From NCBI GenBank assembly GCA_018907035.1, contig JACCIC010000028.1:1056001-1120000 (forward strand): a DNA stretch of 64,000 nucleotides, given 5' to 3'. Origin of the DNA: Sycobia sp. Sy_11 (Eukaryota; Arthropoda; Insecta; Hymenoptera; Epichrysomallidae). The position numbers and the translations under genes were made by a program. Under the pieces are notes generated by a model that saw nothing but the letters and a program-made list of their open reading frames with translations, searched no databases and was not told the DNA's origin. Shown here piece after piece: positions 25,652-39,183 of the stretch. The number at the start of each line of letters is the position of its first letter. Within the stretch, counting starts at the first letter, position 1.

Positions 25652-26026
25652 ATTTCTGTCGATCGCTATATACCGTAATGGTTTTAGACTTGTCTATATA
25701 TATATATATTATGTGAGCTGAGTCGTGGATTTGATGCTTTTGAGAATTTCACGCGACAGTGTCCTAATGTAAGCGAGCTCGTTGCACCGTATATTATATA
25801 CCGATGTTCAGGGGCGGAAACGTTAGAGGGTACCCTCAGTGCGAAGAAATTCTGACGGTATAGGCCGAAGATATTCACATAGGCAATGTGAGTATCTAGA
25901 TTATTATGGGTTCATTAAAAATGAAGAGATTTAGAGAAAGTTTTTTTGCAATATTATTATTTAAACTATTGATTGTATATTTCTGTTTTCTATAGAATTA
26001 AACAATTTTACAGAAATGACTACGCT

Positions 26027-26041
26027 GGGGGGGGGGGGGGG
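26027..26041. repeat. Poly-G run (15 bases)
   Basis: Uninterrupted G15 on the + strand, the longest of seven G10-or-longer runs in the window. Confidence 0.97.
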
Positions 26042-26681
26042 TAGCAGAAGAAAAAGTTTATAGGAACGAGCAATTTCAAAATGACTTTGATTCTACAAAT
26101 TATATATGTGATTAAAACGTTATTTTAAAAAAATCGTTCCAAGTCTTTTCATAGTTTTTTTCTAAAGAATTTTCGATTTGTAATAAGCCATTATAACGCT
26201 TTGAAAGTTCGAATAAAACGCGAAAATCATTGACATATTGTTTTTAATCTCATTTAAATAAAATAACGCGTTAATCAAAAATCAGTTAAATTTACATGAA
26301 ATTAAATGAATTTACGAACGCAATGAAGCTCGAAATTGTCTGTTAGACATTTGTTTAACCATTAACTCTTTAGTCAAATAGTTAATTAAAACCAGGATAG
26401 AAAGTAACTGAAGGGAGCCTTACTGAATTATATATGTTGAATATTTTATGTTGTATTTGTGCGTGAAAGCAATTTATTAAACGCGGGTATGTAACAAAAA
26501 AAAGAAAAAAGAATTTTTTAAGTTTGGTATTAATTCAAATCGTTTAATCTTTGAAAACTTAAATTTGGATTCATTTTTTTTCGATTCTTTTGGTTATAGA
26601 TTTTCGATTATATTCATTACAGAATTTTCACGAAAGCATCAGTTTTGCACATATGATAAAATATATAAAAATCGTACTTAC

Positions 26682-26950
26682 TTTGTATAGTGTAATGGAA
26701 CGACAACGCTGTACACGTTACAAATAAAAAAACACCACTGCCTTCTTTAGATGATACGACTAATATATATCATAGAATCTCTACTTCCTCGTGCAAAGGC
26801 CGTTAAACCCCTGCCAATTTCATTTCGCAAAAAATTATCCGCGTGTACGCTGCTCACAAACTCAATCGTCCCGTTGGCTCCGTATGGAGCTTCCAAGCTT
26901 TTAGACGACAGCACCCATACACAAAGTGAACACCGCGCGAGTCGCGCGAT
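26682..26950 (-). promoter_or_regulatory. Possible untranslated first exon and promoter of Smyd4
   Basis: On the - strand a strong GTAAGT donor occurs at 26681-26676. A matching acceptor (CAG, 25658-25656) lies four bases before the proposed ATG at 25651, giving an intron of about 1 kb. The region upstream of the donor is CpG-rich, as expected for a promoter-proximal exon. No transcript evidence. Confidence 0.35.
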
Positions 26951-27212
26951 CAAAACTCATAATATACGTTGCGGGGGTGGAGCCGTTTTTTTTCCTTCTT
27001 ACTTTCTTTTCTTTTTCTGCTGTCGAGGGGGGGGGGCTTCTTCTTCCTTCGATTTATGCACCGGCGCGAGCGCGGCGCGTTTCTCGACTCCCCCCGCTGC
27101 GGATTCCCGAGTATTATATAGATGCACGCGACCGCTAGCGCGTCGATCTATTTTCGATGATTCTATTTTGGCCGGCCGGTGTCTAGTGCGGGATTCTATA
27201 TATATATATATG

Positions 27213-27259
<47 letters not shown>

Positions 27260-27310
27260 GCGTGCACTCTCATGTTGTTCCCCTTATGAGGCGCCGGATC
27301 TCGCCGTGGT
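26850..27310. other. CpG-rich islet upstream of Smyd4
   Basis: A block of GC-rich, CpG-dense sequence in an AT-rich surround. It includes a G10 run (27027-27036) and ends in an (AT)n array. Likely open/promoter chromatin for the minus-strand gene, by position only. Confidence 0.4.
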
Positions 27311-29917
27311 CTCCTAAGGTACTGGTGATATATAAAACGATTGAATTTTTTTTTTGTATTTTTTTCAGCTAATATAGTTCCCTTAGATTTCAGAATGTAA
27401 ATATGCAGCAATATTTTAATCTGCAATTCCTTGAAGAAATGTTGCGCAGTTTTTTTTATTTTTTTATTTTTTACGTACAAAAATCGTATATATGAACATT
27501 TGAACATCATAGAGCCTATATGTAAAAATACTAGATTCTATACTGTGTAGCAATGGAAAATTTGTTTATCTGTATAAACCCATGATCGATATAAGTAAAC
27601 AGCATCTGCAAAGATTTACGTTCTATCATTTTGTTGCCTTCGCTCTTCTTTTTATGGTCCCTAGTTTTTGAGAGATAAGAGAGAAATAAAGGATTTTTTT
27701 ATGTTTATAAAGCAAGAAAATTTAATGTTACAAAAAACTTCTAGAGGAAAATCCATCAGATATTAGCAAAAAAAGTACTAAAATAGAGTATAGTATCGAA
27801 ATTATTCGGATGCCGATGAACAATATTGAATTATTTTGGTACTGAGCTACAAACAATCCTAAAAAAGTAATGAACAAAATTTAACTCACTTCTCCAAAAA
27901 CGTACGTCATCTCTATTCTAAATTTTTATAATGTAAAATTAAATTTTTTTTTACTGTTAAATAAAATTAAGCTAGTACATATATTAAACTACTATATAGT
28001 TTATTCATTTATTTAAACCAGAAAAAAGTAATATATAATTATACTAATACTCGCACTAAATCTTCTTATTTTTACAACGCGTAACAAACATGATTAGCTT
28101 AAATGTAAACATGTACGTTGCGAACAATTACATTACTTTTTTTTATTACAAGTATTACATAAATTGTTTGCTATAGTTTCGAATTAAAAAGTAAAGAAAA
28201 ATCATAGAAAATAAAAGTACAGTGTTAATATATTATCGTTAGTTTTACATTTTTGGCATTAGTTCGCAAAGTTATACAAGGAATAAGAGACAAATATAAA
28301 ACCATAAAGGCATATATATCTACATTATAATGTATGTAACGTACACCAACTTATGTTATATAGAATGGAGTAACGGACATCGAAAATAAGTTTCCTCTTC
28401 CATCTTTGAAACTTTATACGATAATATGATTTGAATACTTATACTAGTTCCACTACCGAAATTTATTTTTTATTTTTATAAATTTTAAATCGACAATCTT
28501 ATAATTATTTTAACATATATATTTTGTAATAATACATCGATTTAAAAGAAAAAATTTACAGAAAATGACCATGATCGTTTAAAATAATTTTCGGCGGTTA
28601 TTATCCTATATAAATATATCGATGAAGAATAATCTTCTAAAAACCTCTATTTAGCTTTCTTTACAACTAAAATAATACAAAATTAATCTTAACCAAGCTA
28701 CAAAATGAATATGTATTGCATAATATGTACAGTGAATGCTCATTTTGATAATCTTCATCTGATTTCCGTGAATTGACAACTTTTTTGCTTAGAGTAAGAC
28801 CGACATAAATTTTTGTCGCATTCGATTTTCCATCTTTATAGCCTGTCGTGTTCGCTATATGCGTAGTTGACAGATTATTCGAGCTCATCGCAAAATTGCA
28901 TCGCGCAAATTAACGAAGCTCGCATGTTACAATTTTTGAGTTTTATCTTCACACGTAACATTTTCGCTCGTTAAGGATCTGCATTGGACTTTTAATCAGA
29001 TATAATTTCGTATGACTGATTATTATTATGATATAATTAATTTTTAATGAATTAAACCACATGTTTCATACGACAGAGAAAAAAGATAGAAATTCTGTTT
29101 TAAAGTCTTTTCAAAATAGCAGCCGGGGCATATAAAAAATTTATATCGAACGTAACGAGCTTCCTATAGTATAGAAGAAAATTAAAATTTTCAATGTCTT
29201 AAAAATCTGTGCCAGCAGTCTCTACGTGGTAATGAAAATTTGTAATAAATAGACAAGAATTCATTGTCTTTATATGCTCGATCTATAAACATCTATTTTG
29301 AAATATCGAGAAAACTGGACGTATCTGCTTCAGGTATAGTTAATTACATACTATATTTATAGTTCATGGTTATATATATATACTAACCAGTATTAATGAA
29401 ATATGTATACTTAGCTCACTAAAAATGACTTATAAACCAATTTTGTTGTATTACAGAAATTCAGTAATAAATGTATATATAACGAACACTAATGATATTA
29501 GTGAGAAATAAAAATATATAGTTATATATTTAACAATATGGAGTTCCAAACGATAACTAACATTTATTTTATTTAATGCGTACAGCATTTAGGCATGTTG
29601 TTCTTAATTATTTATGAATAATATAGATAAATTCTTGTTTAGTTAATATATAAAACTATATATTTTATTCCGGGATAATTATAACCGCACAATACTATAG
29701 CTAGTAAGTCAATCGAAAGATCTCATTACCACTCATATATACTATTCCACATATGAATTATATGTTTATACTGAATCGAATTAATAATTAGAATTTATAT
29801 TTTTCTCGCTTTTGATTAATAGATCATTTAGAAGTTGAAGAGTTTTAATTTAAAAGTTGAAATTCTATAAGTTCATACGAAGGTAAAGAAAACAAATAAA
29901 CAAGGATTAAAAGTTTG

Positions 29918-29964
<47 letters not shown>

Positions 29965-30294
29965 CTTAATATATAATTAATACAATTGCCTCCTATGCTG
30001 CGTTTACAATTACACTTTTCTCCGCTCCATCGGGCGTAATAAAATTTCGTATCAAAAATATTCGACTTAACGACCAAAGTGGCGCCTCTGTAGATTTAAA
30101 GGCAATACGTTTATCCCGCTCGGATACATATATCTTGCATATAATGACATAGCGTATAACATCCGCTCAACGATGCATGGTCCATCGCGGATTCTTCTCG
30201 CCGATGTGCTCTTCGGAAAATTGAAAATCAAAAGGCAATATCGACACGTACCTGTATTTCCCTGCAGATTTCGCTTTTTGTTCTTTTTTTTTTG

Positions 30295-30300
30295 TTTATT
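30295..30300 (-). promoter_or_regulatory. Candidate polyadenylation signal of the aquaporin gene
   Basis: AATAAA on the - strand, about 150 bases after the aquaporin stop codon (30450-30448), within a pyrimidine-rich stretch of the + strand. Position fits a short 3'UTR. Confidence 0.35.
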
Positions 30301-30447
30301 TTTTTGTTTTTTGCTTCTTTTTTTTTTTTCAATTTTCCGAGCGTGCGAAAGACGCGCTTGCCATTGCTTTTACACAGTCGTCGTCTCGCGCGTCCTGGAG
30401 CCGCGCGTCGCCGCCCCGGGAACTCCTCGCGGGCCCGGCCGACCGCC

Positions 30448-30916
30448 TCAGAAGTTGTACGACGCCTGGTCCTCGTCCTTGTCCCTCGTCCTCAGGCTGA
30501 GCTTGTAGAGGGCGGCCGCGACAACGGCCCCGGCCAGCGGGCCCACCCAGTAGACCCACTGGTCCGTCCAGAGGCCGACGATCACCGCGGGCCCGAGGGA
30601 CCTCGCCGGGTTCATGCTGCTGCCGGTGAGGGGCACGGCGGCGAGATGGGCGACGCTGATGCTGAGGCCGATCGCGAGGGGGGCCCAGCCCCGGGCGTCC
30701 TCGCGCCTCGGATCCGTGACGCCGTGGACGACGAGGACCAGGAGGAAGGTGACGATCGCCTCGATCATGACGCCCTGGCCGCCGTTCACGTCGCCGCCGA
30801 GCAGGGTCATGCCGAGGCCCTGCTGAACGCCCTTGGACGGCACGATGGCCTGCGCGTCGAGGAGTTTTGGAGAGGGCGGGGGGGGGGGAGAAATTTCGAC
30901 GTATTAATACATAAGC

Positions 30917-30976
<60 letters not shown>

Positions 30977-33429
30977 GGCGCGTGAATTGAGCGATTTTGT
31001 TTTCATATTTATAGAACCTGTTACGTGCGATATAGTAGATTATGTTGGAATTGTCACCCGAGCGAATGTCACATCGCGAAAAAAGCTTCGGGTACTGGAA
31101 CACGCTGAATTATCGTCCCGATTATTTGCGATTGATTTTATCAAAAAAACAGTTCGAAATGAAAATAAATATTTATACAATGGTTACGTAAGATATTTTT
31201 GTGGTTATCGTTTGACATTGTATCGTTTAATACCAGATTTCCCACCAGATATTCCGTCGAAATTTAATATGGATGTATAACGTTAAAAAAAAAGAAATTT
31301 TAAACTACTCATACGTAGCCGATTTTTTTTTCGAATATTTAGAATTTTTTGAAAATGCAGCTATCTTTTATCAAAAATAAATGAATGATTTTGTATTATT
31401 TATTGTACGCTAATTATGACTGTGAAACTAAAATATTTCGATGCCAAGTGTTTTTTAATATTTATTCGCAATTGTTGGGTGCACTCTCCCTTCTTATGGT
31501 AAGAAATTTTTGTGGAATTAGGTTCCTCTTTCAGGGTTAACATCTTGACAAACGTCTTGCAGCGAATTTGCTATTCTCTCAATAATCATAATATGACGAG
31601 AAATAATCAAATACACGGTCGAATCTATAATATGTTGACTAAATATTAGCAATTCCGTATTTGCAAGCATTAGAAATTGAACCTAACATAATCTTCACGA
31701 ATCATGAAGTATAACAAAGTATATTAAGACATGTCGAAATGCATCGAAACGTTATAAAAATAAAATCAAATTTATCAAAATTCATATATACAAACATGCG
31801 ACTTCGTAATAGAATTTGGTGAATATTGTTTTTTCGCCCACTTACATTACTTCCATACATTTACGTAAAAATAGCATTTTCCATTTAGGAAAATTAATTT
31901 TTTATTGATATAATTTAGTTTTGTAAATTCAGTTTTATACATTTTGATATATTTTAATACAGTTTTCATATACTGTTGATACACTACAATATACTTCTCG
32001 CGATATGTTTTGATATGTTTTTATTTTGGAAATGTATGAAGATAGAAGTAACTGTATCCAGGTGAATTTAAATATATCAAAATGTATCAAAGATTTAAAA
32101 ATTTGATTAAAATAATGCATTTGTATAAATTTTGACAGATTTTAAACGTTTAGACATTTTTTTTTACATTTAAGATTTTTGATTAGAGATTACTTGCACA
32201 GTTGTAATTATACATTTCTTTAAATTAAATCGCGTAAGTGTATTTTTGCTTATTAATAATATTATAAAACTGTTTAATATGTGACTTTTCGGACAAAAAT
32301 CTTTTATATAAGTTCGTTTCTTACTCGATGATTTTTACGTTAATTCAAGCTATATTACGATTTAGATAATTTGAATTGATAGTGACGAGAGAATTATTAT
32401 TATTATTTTTTTGAGCTCTTTTAAGAAGAGCATGTACAGTGATGAACCCTCAAAGAGGATTCTAATTTCTGAAATATTCTTTACTTATATTGTTAAATAT
32501 TTTTCTTGGAAATATCAGAAGAAACATTATTGACTAGAATAAAATATACCTCGAATAATAATTTGTAATATAGATAAAGATTTTTTTCGTTTTTTTTTCA
32601 TTCATAAAAAGTTTCAATATACAAAGAAAAATTATGAAAAATCTCAATAAAATGTCATATTACATTGAAAGAAATACCATGCACTAAACATAAAATGAGA
32701 AATCATATATAAAATTAACAATTAAATCAAAAACTTTTATAAAACATTTGTGCATTAGAAATTCATCACGAGCATCTCTACGCTTGCGCATGGAGTAATT
32801 GTGCAACTAACGATTAATTTCAACTCAATTTACGTAAATCTCAGTTCTCTCGATGTGGTGGGCCAGCGATTGGGTTGTGCGCGAAAGAACTTCCCGCTCG
32901 TTAAGCTTCATGGGTTCCGCGACAAAATTGACAAATTAAATATTGCCAAAGTAAATTCTGAAATACCCTCCCACACTTACTTACGAGTCGACCGCGCTGC
33001 GAACGAACGAAGGTGAGAAATCATGAGTTAACGAATGAAAGACAATAAAGAGGCAGTTCTTACTCTCAAAATTGCCGAGCCGGCGATGGCGCCGCAGCAC
33101 TGGCAGACGATGTAGCAGAGCCCCTTGAGCAGGGAGCAGTTGCCGCTAATGAGGAGGCCCACCGTCACGGCGGGATTAACGTGACATCCAGAAACCGGAC
33201 CCAGCACCTGCGACAACAGACCGCAGAATCGACGGTGAGAGATGAAAATTCTTAATTTACCACATATATATATATATATACACGTAATTTTTAATTTCAA
33301 CTGTAGGTAGCTAACTATATATATATGTATTGTATTTTACGCACACGCGACAAACACGCGAGTGAGGGGGTGCAAGGGGAACGGGAACGCCGAGAGGAGC
33401 GCGATATAGAGAGGGCTCAATTAAATCGC

Positions 33430-33478
<49 letters not shown>

Positions 33479-35466
33479 CATGCAATTAAGATAATATTCG
33501 CGGTATTTTTTATTGATTTTTTAACGATGCCCGAACGGAGAATTGGAGAGCAATACATTCGCGAGTGTCGGATAATTAACGAAATGCTCACGTGTTTGTA
33601 CACACACACACACACACACACATTGTATACGGACAATTATGACCTTTGGAAGCAGTGGTTGATATTTCATTATTTATTGCACAAACAAACCTTCTATATT
33701 GGTAGATAGGCTATATGCGTAATATTGGTGATTAAAAAAAATTCTATACGTGTTTGTATTGCAGACACTGCGCTTTTAATTGAATTAAAGGACGATCATT
33801 AAAAGGTACTCACTTATAGGCGTAAAATTGCTTTTTATCAGGGTCACATAAATATGCATTTAAAAATCCTTTTGCTAACAATGATATGAAATTCACATCG
33901 TCTTATATTTTTCGTTGATTTTCATTAGCACGTCAAAAATAATACAACGTCTGTTCATTCACGACTGTTACTACTGACCGAACTTTCTTCTTTATGATTT
34001 ATATATATTATACATTTGTTAAATATGAAAGCTGTATAATATTTAACTCTTAATTAATTTTATACATTAGATATCAATTTACTAAAATTAAATTTTATTT
34101 TATGTAAATTAAAACGAAGACCTTTAAATATTTTTAAAATCGTGACTAGCAACTTAGATATATACAAAGTCGAAAAATTTGACAGTCTACTTTTACATTA
34201 TTATATTTATATCGTTAAATTTTTTAACGTTTGACGATATAACTTGAGTAGATATATTTAAATCAAATTTATGATTTATACAAGAATTATGATGTGGGGC
34301 CGTAAAGAATTATAATTAGTCAAAACGTCGATATTTATACATGTTGAATTTATCTTGTCGCTCTCATTTGAGCGAAGTTTAGTATATTTACGTTTGAAAA
34401 TTTCTATTCGTTTAACGAATTGAACGTCTAAGTCATATCATCTAAGTCATATTTTTCATTAAAAATTTGGAATGTTTTTATTGTTGATATTGTTTTGATT
34501 TTCGTGACTTTTCGAGTAGTGGTTGCATTTTTTATCTTACCTGGGTGTGGGTACTTGTAATTCATTCAAACTGACAATTTAATGCGAATTCATCAATTTT
34601 TGAAAAAGAGATAAAACATTGTTTAAATGGACATTGCGTAAATAAATAGGACAAGTAATTACTATTTTATATCGGACACATTGAAATTGAAAATTGAGCC
34701 GGGTTTAAACGATATAAACTGGTTAACGATAGAGTTCAGACAGAAACTATGATTTTGATAATAACTAATACAACTAATGCAAAATAATACGGGCATTTTT
34801 AGAGAATAAGCGTTAGTCGAAGCCATTTTCCTCGAGGTGTTCAAAAAAAAACAAAAACATCTTCCACCCTGCTCAACAAAAACCATAAAACCATAAAACC
34901 GACATCTCATTCTACGGATGAAAATACGCGTAAGGATATAACCCCCATTGACTCAGGGAGGTGGGGGGGGGGACATCGCGTCGAAGAGCTCGCGAAGGAA
35001 GTAATCCAGCCGCGAGACCGCGCTACATAATGCACGATCGTATCCTCGCCACGTATATACGTCCCGCACGGAGAGGAGGGGGGAGGGGGTCGAGAGTCGT
35101 CGGCGATTCGCGACGCATGGATCTTCCTCGTTCTTCGCCGGGGACACGATCGGGCGAGGGGTCGCGAGACGAGGGCGGCGACGCGCGACGCGCCAGAAGT
35201 GGACGGCAGACGAGGACGTGGACGAGCGGATGGGGAGCAGCGCGGAGCTCGATTGTGCCGGACGGTGGCGCGCGTACGGCCGCCGCAGAGCGCGCGGGCG
35301 AGTTAACGAGAGGCGGCCTCCATATTACGCGTGCGCGAGTGAGCTGAGCGCGCTCGCGCGCGCTTATTATACACCGCGGGCCCGTAGGTGGAAGGGTAAA
35401 TAAGGCCGTGGATTTGCCCAAGGGGGTCTAACTGTCGTCGGGCGTATACGGGTATATGGGTGTGTT

Positions 35467-35511
<45 letters not shown>

Positions 35512-36067
35512 GAGCGGGATGGTGCAATGCCGCACCGCGCTTCGAACGCCTGAAGGCTCCGGCAACCTACTATACAATACCACCATACTGACCCGCGAGC
35601 GAGAGAGGGAGTGAGAGAGAGAGAGAGAGAGAGGATCGACGAGACACATTCTCTCGGAAAGCGACGCTTTTTTCTTTCTTTTTCTTCTTCTGTTTCGCGT
35701 CCGCCGTTCGTGTCTTCTTTTTTTTATTTTTTTTTTGCACACCGCCTCCCCTCTTGGTCGCTCTATAACGTTTTTCTTTCTTATTTTTTTCTTATTTTTA
35801 AAATCTCCTCTGAGCTCTCGTATTGTGTGCGCTCTCACCGCCGCGTACATACGCGCTCCCGACTTACCGTTCGCCGCAAGGCGTTGATATGTATTTCTTG
35901 ATATATATTTGCCTTAACCACACCCACACACACGCGCGCGCACGCATTTATACATATATATGTATATATGAACGTATATATAAGACGTCGAGTTTTTCTC
36001 GGCGGTGGCCACGTGAAATTATCTTTCCTCTTTGCGCATATATAAATATAAATAAATAAATAAATAA

Positions 36068-36113
<46 letters not shown>

Positions 36114-36197
36114 ATGTATGTGTGTTACCCCCAGTATAGTATAGTGAAGTTCGATCGATGATTATTTTCCTCTTCGAACCATGGGGGGCCTTCTCTT

Positions 36198-36232
<35 letters not shown>

Positions 36233-37238
36233 TTCACATAAAATATCTCCTCTCACCTCCTCCCTTGTAGTTTTGCAGATCTTAAGGCGAGATGCACTCA
36301 CGGTCAAACGGAATATTTATGGACAATCCGTTCTCAAAATTATAAAAAGGGCCTGTCATATAATTTGGTTATTAACAAATTTTATGCCGCCTTAATATAA
36401 CACGTGCGTACTTGACATGCGCATCAGTTTGGTAAAAAGCGACGCTAATATTGACCACTGCATGATTCAACAAGGAAAAATTTTGCACAATACACACACA
36501 TACATATATATGTAGACATAGCACTTGGTGGAAAAGTCCGACGCATAGATTTGAAAATGTATTATTTGTCTATTACATAGGTCAGTCAGTAAAGCAAAGA
36601 TTATGCATTATGTTTTTCAGCTCTGTGCCTCTAAAAATGCGTTAGATTTTTATGGAAATAATCTTCCATTCCGCTTAATGTTCATTTCCATTTATTTTTT
36701 TTTTTGTATTTAACATCCTACAGATTCACATCAGAACAATGAAACGAGGATCGATAATTTTGCAAAAAATGCTATGGTATGTCTACATGTTTTCTGAAAT
36801 TATCGAGGTCAAGCAAAACACGTTTCGATCGATGTACGCATATTATATATATAGATATATAGCAATCCTTGCATTCATACATATAATACATATTCTTAAA
36901 TATATTTTGACAAATCACCGCTCGCTCGAATAAAGGGCTTCGTCTCAAGGATATAAGAGTGAGGGTTGTGCTTTGCTTTCGGCGCAATAACATGATGTTT
37001 TTTTTATTATTATTCTCTGGGATTCATGAGTACGAAATCTTATAAAGTAGGGCTGAGGTCAGTGTAATATATATATATATATACAGCCGGCTCTCGGAAA
37101 TGATAATATTCGCAAGGATAGCACGTATGGCGCGGGACTGATACTCCAGTTGGAAATGCGCGATAGCTGAATTGCCGATGAGATTCGGTTAGCGCTCGAG
37201 AAGCTATATTTGATGTTGATCCCCAGACATTGTGGTTT

Positions 37239-37293
<55 letters not shown>

Positions 37294-38793
37294 ATATATA
37301 ATATTTTTGCAGGACATTGATGTTGATTGATAAATGTTTTTATTAAACGTAAATTAAATATATAGAGGGCATATCTGTTTAGTTTAATTTGTTTACTTTA
37401 CAAGTCGCAGAATTGGTTTAATTCAGCAGCAATTGTGATACATATTGAAGTTGAAAATAACACTATAATTAAAATGCTGATATTATAACATCCTAAATTG
37501 TAATGCTTAATACTCATAAAAATGAGTATTAAATAGAGAAAAATTTATCGTAATTGCAAAGATTATGTATAGCGTATAATGGAAATTTCGCACCGTATTC
37601 AAAAATTGTCTACCTTGTGATAATACCTTGTGAAAATGTGAGTTAGATTTTTATTTTTTTTTTTCAGAAAAATTAGAATGTTACACGCTTAAGGGGGCAC
37701 GCCACCTATAAATTACCAATGAAAAAAAAATCATTTGAAATATGTTATAAATATCTTATGTAAGCCTTATCTTTTGTATAATAAATAGGTATTATTAACT
37801 ATAATTTAAAGGGTTTGTGACCTTTTTGTATCCACATAATTCGAAGATATAACCGGAAGTACACGCCTGAATCCAAATTCGCTGGCCGTAGGATTCTAAT
37901 GAAATCAATCGATCAAATAAGCTAAAATTTGAGGATATTATTATTAAATATATTTATATTGGTATGTACAGGAGAAATTGCATTTAACCATAAAAAGAAA
38001 AAAATTAATAATTAAAATTTTTGCCGATTAATCAACAATTAACTAATAAATCAGTAATATATTTATAAATTTTTTTCTAAACATTCCGATTGAATTTCCT
38101 TTGTTCATACCATGAATGTATTTAATACCAACATCTTCAAATCTCATTATTAGATTCAAATCACGCGGATTTCAATATGCCTTCAACCCCACTTATATAA
38201 TATTTTTGAAGTACTTCTTTTTTATTTTCTAATTTAAAGGTAATATGTAACTCGAAGAGGCGTACACAAAGGTACGAACAGTTTCCTTGCCCTAATACAT
38301 GCGTATCAAGGAATAGTTCCTCAATTCAATTCATCAATGAATGGATCATATCATTCTTTCAATTTGGTTTTCGCGCAGCCTGTACGTGGCCCAGCTCGTG
38401 GACGCAAATCATTAATTTACCTGCCCCATGCGCATATCCTGAAAACATGCATTCACGCTAACCTATCCCGTTCAGGAACGGTCGATGAATTGATGAGCCT
38501 GCTCGAAAATTCGCTACTCGTCTCCTAATTTCGCATGGCTCGGGTAATGAATTTATCAGTCTCACACTTCCGGCTCCCATTAAAGAGCAAATACGAAACA
38601 ACATTTAATAGGTGATCAACAGATGCTCAATGTCCGCGCGGCGAGTCGCCTATCTAAGTAAGTTCACCCAATCGTCGATCGGTATGTATGTAATAGCAAT
38701 TTGATATCCGTTCGAGTTAATTCGAACCCGATATCTCTTACTTGCGAAACAGGGCTGAAGAAAATGGGTTCGTATGTATATATTCGTACGTAA

Positions 38794-38856
<63 letters not shown>

Positions 38857-39070
38857 AAACATGCGCAAAATCACCCGCGGGGCATACTGCACGCACGCGC
38901 TCACAGTAGTCCCCGATGAAAGAAGGAGCAGCCACGTGAGGATGTAAAAGCGATCTCTCCCTCTACCTCTGTCCTTCTCGTGATCTCATTCCTCGCAGAC
39001 CGGCCGGCGTCGACGGTTTTGCTCCTCCAATTGGCGCACACCTAATCCGCCGTATAATACGCGAATGTCT

Positions 39071-39123
<53 letters not shown>

Positions 39124-39141
39124 TAAAGGGGTTGTCACTAT

Positions 39142-39183
<42 letters not shown>

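Larger units (their letters stand above)
25652..30447. other. Intergenic region between Smyd4 5' end and aquaporin 3' end
   Basis: Contains a poly-G run of 15 (26027-26041) and a CpG-rich islet at about 26850-27310 that may hold the Smyd4 promoter. (AT)n arrays lie at about 27196-27255 and 29922-29960. The rest is AT-rich DNA with no recognisable gene. The part next to 30447 should include the aquaporin 3'UTR. Confidence 0.55.

Noticed and set aside
26751..27317. Long open frame (188 codons) on the + strand
   Set aside because: It runs through a CpG-rich islet and an (AT)n array (IYIYIY repeats) and has no family signature; GC richness removes stops by chance.
30292..31006. Long frames on both strands over 30.3-31.0 kb
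   Set aside because: They are shadows of the GC-rich aquaporin exon 30849-30448, extended through the (AT)n array as IYIYIY runs.
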